Shown one piece after another: positions 56,259 through 64,000 of a DNA stretch of 64,000 nucleotides. The first letter of the stretch is position 1. Each line of letters begins with the position of its first letter. The translations under genes were made by a program, and so were the position numbers. The notes beneath the pieces were generated by a model that was not told the origin of the DNA, searched no databases, and worked only from the letters and a program-made list of their open reading frames with translations. The DNA is from Gimesia sp. (lineage in GTDB: Bacteria; Planctomycetota; Planctomycetia; Planctomycetales; Planctomycetaceae). The stretch covers positions 1 through 64,000 of the forward strand of contig NZ_JAVJSQ010000044.1 of the NCBI RefSeq assembly GCF_040219335.1, in the 5' to 3' direction.

Positions 56259-57488
56259 ATGATGGCTGAAAAAAATCCTGATAAAGGTTATATCGCATTA
56301 CTAGGCTGGTCTTTAGGCGCCATTGAAGCCGCAGAGAATTTTGACCGGCGTTACATCGTCATCGCCCCCGAGTGGGCCGAAGACTACGCCCGCGAGCACG
56401 GCATTCCCTATCTTCCCTGGAACTTTGAACGTCTCAATGAACGTTCGCTGGAAATCGCTGAACAGTTGCAGGAGAAAGGGGTCGACATCGCGATACCCCT
56501 GTTCGAAGAGACTGTAGAATGGGCAGGCGCCATCAACTCCGTACTGCGTCAGAACCCACGACTCCACGGCCAGGCGGTTCTGTTTCGTGATAAAGCTCTC
56601 ATGAAACGCCGGGCCCAACTCGGCGGGATTCGCGTCGGGATCTTCGAAGAAGCCCACGATCGTGACGACGTGATTCGCTTCATCCGCCGGGTCAACCAGA
56701 CGCTGCTCAAACTCGACGGCGACCCGGATGACCCGATCCACGTGAAAGCCTTCGATAAAGCAGGCTGCCTGGGCCATCGTATGATCAGCACGCCGGAGGA
56801 AGTCTATCGGATTCCTGACGAGGAATTTCCCCTGCTGATGGAAAGTCATCTCGACGGACACGAGTTTGCCGTCGAGGCCTGGATCCACGATGGGAAAATC
56901 CGCTTTCTCAACATCTCGGAATATGTCCGCCTGGGCTACTCCGTCTTCGTGCCCCCCTCTCCCGAGCTGGAAAAGTGGCGACCCCGCATCATCGAAGAAG
57001 TCGAAAAACTGATTCACACGTTCGATATCCAGTTCGGCCAGATTCACCCGGAATACTTTCTCACCAGTGACGGAACCATGTATTTCGGCGAAGTCGCCTA
57101 TCGTCCGCCGGGCTTCAAAGCCTTTGAGCTCATCGAACGGGCGTACGGCTTTAATCCCTATCAGGCCTCGATGCTGGTCTTCGATCCCAAAACCACGGAA
57201 GAGGAAATCCAGGAATTCTTTTCCGAGGACGTGCAGAAAGCCAAGGGACACGCGGGCTGTTTCGCCGTTTATCCGCGGCGCTGGGTCGTCAATCGGCTGG
57301 AAATTCCGGACGAAATACTGGATCACGAGTATTTTGAATTTCATGAACTCCCCGAACCGCTTGAATCCAAGGTCTCCAAACGATCCGCATTCGGCACGCA
57401 CTGGGGGCTCTTATTCTTTTTCGGAGAAGATCCTGTTCAATTGAAGGAGCTTCTGGAACATCAGGAAGAGCTGGACTTTTACGTATAA
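56259..57488 (+). CDS. ATP-grasp domain ligase-like protein
   Basis: This 409-aa protein follows the ATP-grasp plan. It has an N-terminal Rossmann-like part (GYIALLGWSLGAIEAAENF, then VDIAIPLFEETVEWAG), FRDKALMKRRAQLGGIR, the ATP-binding Lys in HVKAFDKAGCLGH (about 165), and FPLLMESHLDGHEFAVEAWI with the usual acidic residues. IQFGQIHPEYFLTSDG and GEVAYRPPGF close the metal site. Enzymes of this fold join a carboxylate to an amine or thiol with ATP. It has no signal peptide. The next gene starts 60 bp downstream on the same strand and encodes a papain-like protein, suggesting a two-protein peptide-making or protein-modifying unit. The substrate is unknown. Confidence 0.82.
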   Translation: MMAEKNPDKGYIALLGWSLGAIEAAENFDRRYIVIAPEWAEDYAREHGIPYLPWNFERLNERSLEIAEQLQEKGVDIAIPLFEETVEWAGAINSVLRQNPRLHGQAVLFRDKALMKRRAQLGGIRVGIFEEAHDRDDVIRFIRRVNQTLLKLDGDPDDPIHVKAFDKAGCLGHRMISTPEEVYRIPDEEFPLLMESHLDGHEFAVEAWIHDGKIRFLNISEYVRLGYSVFVPPSPELEKWRPRIIEEVEKLIHTFDIQFGQIHPEYFLTSDGTMYFGEVAYRPPGFKAFELIERAYGFNPYQASMLVFDPKTTEEEIQEFFSEDVQKAKGHAGCFAVYPRRWVVNRLEIPDEILDHEYFEFHELPEPLESKVSKRSAFGTHWGLLFFFGEDPVQLKELLEHQEELDFYV

Positions 57489-57548
57489 CTTCGCCTCTCA
57501 CCAGGTAATTTCACGATGTGGAAACCATACCCTGGCGAAAACTGACTT

Positions 57549-59579
57549 ATGACGAATATCAATACCGACGAACTGACACCGGCTCTGGAGCGGTTTTCAG
57601 CCGCCCTGGAACGACTCGAACAGGCACCGCTGTTTGCCAAAAAGAATCATCGCAGCAGACTGCTGGATACGGCAGAGCGCCTCCTGAGGAAACCAGGAGG
57701 CGTCGAAGCGGTCTACCAGTCTGCGGAGCGTTTTGATGCCGCCGGTGTGTTTGAGGGCAGCGACTGGGCATTCCCCTCGCGCCTGCAGCCGGGCCTCGTA
57801 CCGCGCACGCTGGCAGAAGCGGATCGCTGGACAGTGACCCTCGAATGTCTCAGTCAGTTGCGAATCCTGGCGCTCTCCGAACGAAAGGTCTCCCGTCCCG
57901 GGTTCTCTGCCGAGCAGGCCAGTCATTTCCTCAAAGAACTGCTTGCCCTGACCCTGGAGTATGTCTTCGATCATCATCAGACCGAAGCGGCTCGCATCAA
58001 CGCAGCTGCCTTTCAACTGCCTCGCAATGTTCTGCGGTATGTGGCTGAGAACATCGGATACGATAATCTGCTCGAGCAGCTCGTCGAAGAAATCTGGCGA
58101 TTATTGCGGCAGCGCCCGATTCGTATCGAACCTGTCAAACTGATGATCACGAAGCTGGCCGTCTACTGTTACGATCCGCAACACGAAAACATCATGATTC
58201 CCGCCGGGGCCGAGCGACTCATCAGTTCCCTGTTCAGTCCGAGTCCCAATTCGCTGGGAGATCCGGGAACGTCGGTCTATGCGGAGCGGCTCACCACGCT
58301 CGACAGTCAGGCACTGGGAGAAGAAGCCGGCGCCTGTGCCCGCTCCATGTACGACACCGGGCTCGTATCCCCCTATCACGCGGTTCTGGTTCGTTACCTG
58401 GTCAAGGAAAATCCGGAGTTGCTGGTGACGGCCCTCGGACTGAGCAGCACCGGTGTCGATGGCCTGTTGACCTACCGCGAACTGGTTCACGCCATCATCG
58501 ATAAAGCCGTTCATCCCGAAACCAGTCAATCGATACTCGGCCTCTCGGGCATGCTGGAACGTGCTGTCCTGCATTTCCCCGGGGTCGCTTCGTCCCTCTG
58601 GCGACAACTCACTCTTCCACTGACGCTTGAGACGCAGAATCGCCTGATCGCCTCCTGTGGCAGCGAACAACCGCCGGACGTCTATCTGCTCGCAGGACTG
58701 CTGAGCATGCTCGGACAACCACTGGGGATAGGCCAGGGAGACAACCCGACCTGTCAGTCAGCCCGCGCCCTCTCCTGGTGGGCCTATTCCGATCCCGACT
58801 ACCTGCTGCAACTCCTCGCCTGGGCTGGACGCGATGACGGCGTGCTCATGACCTTTCGCGGGCAACGCATCTCATCGGCGTTTCTCCCCGCTGGCGGCGC
58901 CGGTGTTGTCGGCAGCGATCTCGATCCCGTATCAATGGTCCTGGTGCCCCACCTCGATCGCGTCTATGCAGAGATGTGTCGACTGGCACACAAGGCAGGC
59001 GAGGATCCGCATCTGCACGTCAATCCGGAGTTTCATGGCTGGCAGGTGGGCGGCGGGTTTGCTATCGCCGTCGATGTCGCGCACGGCAAACTGCACGAGT
59101 ATGAAACCTTTATTCGCCTGTTCTACGCCTGTTATCACCCCGTTTACAATGGCGGCAATCCAGTCATTCATCCGCAACCCGTTGGACTCGCAGTGACCGA
59201 TTCGCTGGCCCGCTTTGTCGGCTGGCATGCGATCACGATTTTACGGGTTGCCATCGATCAGACCGGCGAAACCCGTGTTTACTTTTTCAATCCCAACAAC
59301 GACAGCGGTCAGGATCTGGGGAACGGTGTCGTCGTTTCGACCAATGGAGCCGGCGAAGTCTACGGCGAATCTTCCTTGCCGATCGCAGAATTCGCATCGC
59401 GTCTCTACCTGTTTCATTATGACCCGCTGGAAGTCGGCGATCAGACGCGGATTCCCGCAGAACAGGTGCAAACCGTGATGCAGCTTGGCAAAGAAAGCTG
59501 GGCTGCACAGAAAATTCCCGCTCTGGATGACCTGATCGCCACACCCCCCGCACAGCTCCCTTCCACCTATCCGAAATAG
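57549..59579 (+). CDS. Uncharacterised protein with papain-like Gln-Cys-His-Asn pattern
   Basis: No family is recognised for this 676-aa protein. Residues 1-380 are helical. In the C-terminal part I see GIGQGDNPTCQSARALSWWA with Gln396 and Cys402, exactly six apart, as the oxyanion Gln and catalytic Cys are in papain. VGWHAITILRVAI (His560) and RVYFFNPNNDSGQ (Asn581) follow, in the order and strand setting of the papain His and Asn. A PEFHGWQVGGGFAIAVDV strand pair lies between. A cysteine peptidase or transglutaminase-like acyl transferase is therefore likely. It has no signal peptide. Gene order with an ATP-grasp ligase fits amide-bond-forming and -cleaving partners. Confidence 0.7.
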   Translation: MTNINTDELTPALERFSAALERLEQAPLFAKKNHRSRLLDTAERLLRKPGGVEAVYQSAERFDAAGVFEGSDWAFPSRLQPGLVPRTLAEADRWTVTLECLSQLRILALSERKVSRPGFSAEQASHFLKELLALTLEYVFDHHQTEAARINAAAFQLPRNVLRYVAENIGYDNLLEQLVEEIWRLLRQRPIRIEPVKLMITKLAVYCYDPQHENIMIPAGAERLISSLFSPSPNSLGDPGTSVYAERLTTLDSQALGEEAGACARSMYDTGLVSPYHAVLVRYLVKENPELLVTALGLSSTGVDGLLTYRELVHAIIDKAVHPETSQSILGLSGMLERAVLHFPGVASSLWRQLTLPLTLETQNRLIASCGSEQPPDVYLLAGLLSMLGQPLGIGQGDNPTCQSARALSWWAYSDPDYLLQLLAWAGRDDGVLMTFRGQRISSAFLPAGGAGVVGSDLDPVSMVLVPHLDRVYAEMCRLAHKAGEDPHLHVNPEFHGWQVGGGFAIAVDVAHGKLHEYETFIRLFYACYHPVYNGGNPVIHPQPVGLAVTDSLARFVGWHAITILRVAIDQTGETRVYFFNPNNDSGQDLGNGVVVSTNGAGEVYGESSLPIAEFASRLYLFHYDPLEVGDQTRIPAEQVQTVMQLGKESWAAQKIPALDDLIATPPAQLPSTYPK

Positions 59580-59615
59580 GCGAATTGCTGGTGGGGGAAC
59601 AGTCGCCAGGCGACT

Positions 59616-62570
59616 TTAATTACTCGCTTCCGCAGCATTGGCCTGCAGACTCATCAGGTACGCCAGCAGGTCGGCCATCGCACGCTGGTCGATCTGTTTC
59701 TCCAGACCTTCGGGCATGAAGGAGAGTCCCGAACTGCGGATCTCTTCGATGTTGATCCGCAGCACCGCTGTACTCGTACCGTCCGGTTTGCGGACCGTGA
59801 TGCTGTTCACGCTTTCGTTGGCAATCATTCCCGACAGCACCTGACCGCTCTCCAGCACCAGCGTATAACTCATGTACTGCGGCTTCACTTCGCGGTTCGG
59901 ATCCAGGATATGCAGCAGCACACCCGCCTTTCCACGATCGCGAATCGCCTTCAGATCCGCACCCACCGCAGTCCCCACACCTTCCAGACGATGGCAGGCC
60001 GAACAGACCTTTTTAAACACCGCCTTACCCGAGGCGTCATTACCGTTCGTTTTCAGAGCGGACTGGTATTGCTGAACCACCTCGTCCCGTCGTGCCAGCG
60101 AACGATCTGCATACAGTTGCTTGACCCGATCGGCCAGCCGTTTGTCCGGATGCTGTTTCAGCAGGTCCACCCGTGCCGGGCTCAGGTCCCCGCGACCAAT
60201 GCTTCCGGCTTCAATCGCATCGATCAGAGCCCCGCTCCAGGCAGCACGCGTCAGTAGCGTCTCGGCGGCTTTGGTCCTTAAGTCCGGTGTCATCTTCGGC
60301 CAGCCGTTGATGAGCAACGCAGCGATCTCCTGATCCGGAAACTGTCCCAGTTGAACAATCGCAGCGACCTGCACCGGGTTTACCTGCTGAGGTTCGAGTA
60401 ACTCGCTGAACACATCCCGCACTTCCGCGTAGGGAGCGAACCCCAGCCGCTCGATGGCCGTCAGCCGCTGCTTGACTGGCAGCCGCGTGTCGAGTGCCGC
60501 TTCCCGGGCCTCCTCCAGTACTCGTCCCATAATCGGTTTCAGTGAAGCCTGGTGACGATTCAGAAACGTCCGGCGCGTCTTTTCCGGCTGTGCTGCCAGT
60601 AACGTCAGCAGCACCGCTGCCTGTTGCTCTTGAGCAACGCTCCACTGCAGCAGACTGTTGAGCACGACCTCTGTTTCCTGCGGACTCCCGGCAGCCCCTG
60701 TCTGTCGCGCCAGTGCGGTCAGCATCCGTGTGCCCATCTTGGATTGACGATAAGTGTCCTCACCAGCCAACCGCTGAAACACGGTCGCTGCCCCCTCTGC
60801 CAATGAGCTCAAGATCGCCAGCTCCATCCACTGGTCCTGACCATCCCGCATCGCCAGCGACGCTAACACCGCGTTTCGCTCCGTCGTTGATTTCAGTTCT
60901 CCCAGCGAAAACGCCAACTGATAGCGAACCTTGAGGGCAGGGGCCTCACCCATCGCCAGCAGTTGATCGCGGATGGCTTTTGATTCCTGTACTCGCTGCT
61001 CAGCCAGCCGGAGTGCATGTACCCGCACCTCAGGCACATCATCTTTCAGTGCCCGCAGCAGACTCGCTTCGTCCAGTGCCTCAAGTCCCTCAAGTGTATA
61101 CAGTGCCGTCATCCGGGCCACAGGATAATCGGACTCAACTGCCAGCTGTTTCAACAGGGGGACCGCCGCCTGGTCCTGTCGTTCGTAGATCAGCCGGGCC
61201 GCGGTATCGCGGTGCCAGCCATTCCGATGGGCCAGCAGTCGCACCAGTTCCGCCGTCGTCGCCTTGCCCAATTGCGGTAACGACGAATGTTCAAAGTTAT
61301 CCCGCACGATCCGATAGATCCGTCCCCGCTGATCACCGCCGCTGACATTCACTTTTTTGAGTAACTCGGGCGGCAGGAACATCGCCCCTTCTATCAGGTC
61401 GCGGTTCATGTCGATCACATACAGATTACCATCCGGCCCGTTAGCGAACTGCACCGGTCGGAACCGCGTATCCGTGGAGGCCAGAAATTCACGACCTGCA
61501 TCCGCCCGTCGGGCCACCAGCCCCACGCCGTCCGGCTCCAGTTTTCCCCGAAACACGAGGTTGTTCGCAGGCTCACCCACAAACACGCTTCCCCGGTACT
61601 CGGCCGGCCAGGCATCGCCCCGGTAAATCGTCACGCCGGTCGCCGCGGTAAAGAAGCCGGACGATTTGCCCCCTTCATTGCTTCCCCGGAATTTGCCCTC
61701 GTTTCGCAGGCGGGTCCGCTCCTGCCGCCAGTATTCCTCCGGGCTGATGCGAAACAGCTGCGTATGCTTCCCCCCTTCGGTGATTTCCACCGCGGGAGCC
61801 GGCGCCTTGAGATAGGGATTCCGCGCCAGGTAACGATCATCGTACATCAGCATCTTGACCGGAGAACTGTTCGAGCAGAGAAACTCCTGCCCCCAGTCGT
61901 CCATCGCCAGTCCATGCTGGCCGCCCCCACTGGAGAGGTCGAACCGCTGTGTGCGCGGATCAAACAGAAACCCGCGATTTCTAATCGAGCGGGCCTTCTC
62001 ACCTGGATGTTTCACCGCTCGGACTTCCGCCCCGGAATAACTGGTGCAGGCATGGAAGCGATTGTCGAGTCCCCAGAGCAGCGTGTTCAATGACGGATCG
62101 GTCCGGTTCTCCAGACGACGAAAGCCGGTGAAGACCACCTCCCGCGTATCGGCTGTTCCGTCCCCGTCCGTATCCTTACAGAACAGCAGGTCGGGGGCGG
62201 CTGCCACGAACAGCCCCCCATCGTAACAGGCAACCGCAGACGGCGCCGCCAGGTCCGAGACGAACACCGTGCTTTTGTCATACTGCCCGTCTCCGTCGGT
62301 ATCTTCCAGCATCCGCACGCTGCCCGTTACCGGCTGTTTGTCTTTCGCGAACTGCTGGTTGTATTCGGGATACTCCACCACGAACATCCGACCGTTTTCA
62401 TCGAAGGCCAGCGCCACCGGATCCCGCAGCAAGGGCTCCGCCGCCACCAGTTCGACACGAAATCCCGGCTTGACCTGAAACGATGACAGCGCGTCCGCCT
62501 TTTTCTCATCCGCCATCGCAGTCTGTAACAGCATCACTCCCGTCAGCAATGACAGGCATAAACTTCGCAT
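59616..62570 (-). CDS. PVC-type secreted c-type haem protein with beta-propeller and HEAT-like region
   Basis: This 984-aa protein is of a type abundant in planctomycetes. It has a signal peptide (MRSLCLSLLTGVMLLQTAMA) and an N-terminal propeller domain (PGFRVELVAAEPLLRDPVAL, DENGRMFVVEYPEYNQ). Calcium-loop-like DTDGDGQYD and DTDGDGTAD motifs follow. A helical HEAT-like middle (about 440-780) leads to a C-terminal cytochrome with the haem-binding CSACH and a PVC-specific end (LVLESGQVLSGMIANES). An alternative GTG start at 62591 overlaps the amidohydrolase stop; ATG 62570, with GGGAAGGGA ahead, is preferred because the signal peptide starts there. It is likely a periplasmic dehydrogenase-like protein. 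Confidence 0.88.
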   Translation of the reverse strand: MRSLCLSLLTGVMLLQTAMADEKKADALSSFQVKPGFRVELVAAEPLLRDPVALAFDENGRMFVVEYPEYNQQFAKDKQPVTGSVRMLEDTDGDGQYDKSTVFVSDLAAPSAVACYDGGLFVAAAPDLLFCKDTDGDGTADTREVVFTGFRRLENRTDPSLNTLLWGLDNRFHACTSYSGAEVRAVKHPGEKARSIRNRGFLFDPRTQRFDLSSGGGQHGLAMDDWGQEFLCSNSSPVKMLMYDDRYLARNPYLKAPAPAVEITEGGKHTQLFRISPEEYWRQERTRLRNEGKFRGSNEGGKSSGFFTAATGVTIYRGDAWPAEYRGSVFVGEPANNLVFRGKLEPDGVGLVARRADAGREFLASTDTRFRPVQFANGPDGNLYVIDMNRDLIEGAMFLPPELLKKVNVSGGDQRGRIYRIVRDNFEHSSLPQLGKATTAELVRLLAHRNGWHRDTAARLIYERQDQAAVPLLKQLAVESDYPVARMTALYTLEGLEALDEASLLRALKDDVPEVRVHALRLAEQRVQESKAIRDQLLAMGEAPALKVRYQLAFSLGELKSTTERNAVLASLAMRDGQDQWMELAILSSLAEGAATVFQRLAGEDTYRQSKMGTRMLTALARQTGAAGSPQETEVVLNSLLQWSVAQEQQAAVLLTLLAAQPEKTRRTFLNRHQASLKPIMGRVLEEAREAALDTRLPVKQRLTAIERLGFAPYAEVRDVFSELLEPQQVNPVQVAAIVQLGQFPDQEIAALLINGWPKMTPDLRTKAAETLLTRAAWSGALIDAIEAGSIGRGDLSPARVDLLKQHPDKRLADRVKQLYADRSLARRDEVVQQYQSALKTNGNDASGKAVFKKVCSACHRLEGVGTAVGADLKAIRDRGKAGVLLHILDPNREVKPQYMSYTLVLESGQVLSGMIANESVNSITVRKPDGTSTAVLRINIEEIRSSGLSFMPEGLEKQIDQRAMADLLAYLMSLQANAAEASN

Positions 62571-62587
62571 CAGCTTTCCCTTCCCAC

Positions 62588-63541
62588 TCACGCATTCCCG
62601 TTCAAGGCGCGTTCGGCGTTGTTGTAGAAGATGTCCTGCAACGTGGCTTCATCTTTCACCATCCGCACGAGGAACTCCTGCAGCCGCGTGCTGTAACAGA
62701 CACCATTGAACTCGCCACCTTGACCGTCACTACAGGGGCAGTCACTGCCGAACAGCATCTGTTTCGGATGCCGTTCCAGGAAACCGGCGGTGAAGTCTTC
62801 ATCCCGCGACAGCGCATTAAACCCGCTGCCGGCGGACATGTCCGCATACAGGTTCGGATAATTGCTCAGCAGATGATCCAGCAGTCCACCCGGCTTGACC
62901 GGTCCCCGCGGATAGAGCGTCTTATCCGGCGACGGAACATCGGCACTGATATGTGACCAGAAGGACTGGGCATGTCCGATGATCCGCACCCGCTGGTATT
63001 TCTTCAGATACGGTTCCAGGTATTGTTCGATCCCCTGGTTGAATCCTTTTTTATCATCCTGGAAATGAATTGTGATCGGCCAGTTGAGTTCGTCGCACTC
63101 CGCGATGACCGCCTCCACCCGTTTGTCATTCAAAGGCAGATGTTCTTTCTGTTCGCCGATTCCCCGGCACCCCAGCAGGTGGTAAGCCCGAATTCGCTCG
63201 ATCACATCGGGCTGACGAATGTCGGTCTGGCAGAAAGGAATCAGACGCTCCGGGTACTGATGAAACGCATGCAGCACAGTTTCGGTCCTTAGCGTCACGC
63301 CCCCTTCTCCCGTCTCTAAAGGCAGGATGAACGCCTTATCGGTTCCGGTGTTATCCATATGCTTGATCGTATCTTCAATTGTGCGTCCCTTGTGGTTGAT
63401 ATGCAGGTGGCAGTCCAGCTTCTTATATTTCTTCGCCTGTTGCGCCGGATCGGCAGCTGCACTCACAGGCAACAACGCACTACAGCAGGCCGCGCCCGTT
63501 GCATACAGAAAACCACGTCGCGAAATGGTCGGGTTCCACAT
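62588..63541 (-). CDS. Tat-exported amidohydrolase (TIM-barrel metal-dependent hydrolase)
   Basis: This 317-aa protein starts with a twin-arginine signal (ISRRGFLYATGAACCSALLP). The mature part follows the amidohydrolase_2 pattern: DCHLHIN with the H-x-H metal site (about 44-46), WPITIHFQDD (about 150) and RVRIIGHAQSF (about 183) for the later His ligands. FGSDCPCSDG (about 270) carries the final Asp. It would act in the periplasm on an unknown substrate. It lies just upstream of the haem-protein gene on the same strand and may be co-transcribed with it. Confidence 0.85.
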   Translation of the reverse strand: MWNPTISRRGFLYATGAACCSALLPVSAAADPAQQAKKYKKLDCHLHINHKGRTIEDTIKHMDNTGTDKAFILPLETGEGGVTLRTETVLHAFHQYPERLIPFCQTDIRQPDVIERIRAYHLLGCRGIGEQKEHLPLNDKRVEAVIAECDELNWPITIHFQDDKKGFNQGIEQYLEPYLKKYQRVRIIGHAQSFWSHISADVPSPDKTLYPRGPVKPGGLLDHLLSNYPNLYADMSAGSGFNALSRDEDFTAGFLERHPKQMLFGSDCPCSDGQGGEFNGVCYSTRLQEFLVRMVKDEATLQDIFYNNAERALNGNA

Positions 63542-63710
63542 ATCTACCTCGTTTCATTCAAATTAATGCAGCGCTGGAATAAAATCGTTCTGTTATGATT
63601 CACTTTCAATATATCATAAACAACGTTAAGTTATCACGCATGAATCTGAATTTTCGCCGGTACATTCACGGGCGAAACACCTGTCAACCGCCTGTTGAAA
63701 AGAGTTTGAA

Positions 63711-64000
63711 ATGACCCTCGCCCGACCGTTGCTCGCCTGCTGTCTCTCCCTTCTGTTCCTCTCTGTCAGCCCGTTACAGGCCGCCGATCAGAGCCCGGAA
63801 CGACTCTACGATCCCGGCGTTCCCGAAACCGGCTTCCTCACTCTCGAGACAGACAACTACACCATCCCCATGGACGCCGCCAGTGGCTGGACCATCGATA
63901 AGATGTTTTATAAAGGGCACGAGTTCGGTCTCAACAACGGGCAGTACGGCACTGTCATGCGTCCCAAGGGACAACAGTGGTGGGGCACCGGCCACAAAGA
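63711..64000 (+). CDS. N-terminal part of a secreted protein, cut by the window end
   Basis: Only the first 96 residues are present. A clear signal peptide (LLACCLSLLFLSVSPLQA) is followed by a mature start of DQSPERLYDPGVPETGFL. No family can be named from this part. An A-G-rich TTGAAAAGAG lies upstream of the ATG. It is transcribed away from the amidohydrolase gene. Confidence 0.75.
   Translation, partial: MTLARPLLACCLSLLFLSVSPLQAADQSPERLYDPGVPETGFLTLETDNYTIPMDAASGWTIDKMFYKGHEFGLNNGQYGTVMRPKGQQWWGTGHK

Noticed and set aside
1-64000. CRISPR arrays, rRNA genes or complete tRNA genes
   Set aside because: No regularly spaced short repeats, rRNA stretches or cloverleaf-forming sequence were seen; only a tRNA-Ser-like 3' end at 3143-3160.

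Overview
The window looks like chromosomal DNA of a planctomycete, probably Gimesia/Planctomyces-like. It carries several families typical of that phylum: a DUF1559 pseudopilin, a GYF-domain membrane protein, a very large secreted c-type haem protein of the PVC type, a sulfatase, an EF-hand protein with signal peptide and C-terminal anchor, and hybrid kinases. The genus is a judgement from these families; there is no rRNA or marker gene to fix it.

Layout. 1-2.5 kb: small stress-type genes (hemerythrin-like, HPF/RaiA-like, STAS), ending in the stump of a SpoIIE/PP2C-type phosphatase. 2.75-3.96 kb: no intact gene. It holds a piece resembling the 3' end of a tRNA-Ser gene with a strong terminator, then a 342-bp repeat. 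3.96-26.2 kb: a type 2 BREX (Pgl) phage-defence locus in the order pglW, pglX, [three-gene insert], pglY, pglZ, brxD, [one-gene insert], brxHI, all on the + strand and mostly with overlapping stop/start codons. The three-gene insert encodes an RNase H-like (DUF429-like) protein, an ABC/AAA_21-type ATPase and an HNH nuclease; the last two look like a Septu (PtuA/PtuB) pair. The one-gene insert may be a PD-(D/E)XK-type nuclease. The inserts and the middle of pglX are clearly more AT-rich than the rest of BREX, which points to modular exchange. 26.6-35.7 kb: a large MscS-type channel, a tripartite tricarboxylate transporter with all three components in one polypeptide, and a cytoplasmic-type sulfatase. 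At 35.76-36.10 kb the 342-bp repeat returns in the same orientation, exactly 32,505 bp from the first copy.

36.3-41.5 kb (- strand): an HD-GYP response regulator and a hybrid histidine kinase. The kinase's N-terminal membrane domain strongly resembles the plant/cyanobacterial ethylene-receptor domain. The kinase frame is broken by a 10-bp tandem duplication; removing one unit restores a single 1359-aa reading frame. 41.9-46.7 kb (- strand): GYF protein, DUF1559 pseudopilin, EF-hand protein. 47.2-53.8 kb (+): a heavy-metal RND efflux cluster (His-rich protein, membrane-fusion protein, CzcA-like pump, lipoprotein, small membrane protein) without an outer-membrane factor. 53.8-55.9 kb (-): a glycosyltransferase with a PIG-L-like protein. 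56.3-59.6 kb (+): an ATP-grasp protein and an uncharacterised protein with papain-like Gln/Cys/His/Asn spacing. 59.6-63.5 kb (-): PVC-type cytochrome and a Tat-exported amidohydrolase. 63.7 kb onward: start of a secreted protein cut by the window edge.

The most interesting items are the composite defence locus and its AT-rich inserts, the repaired ethylene-receptor-like kinase, the one-polypeptide TTT transporter, and the ATP-grasp/papain-like pair. All functional assignments come from motifs read by eye; no database search was possible.
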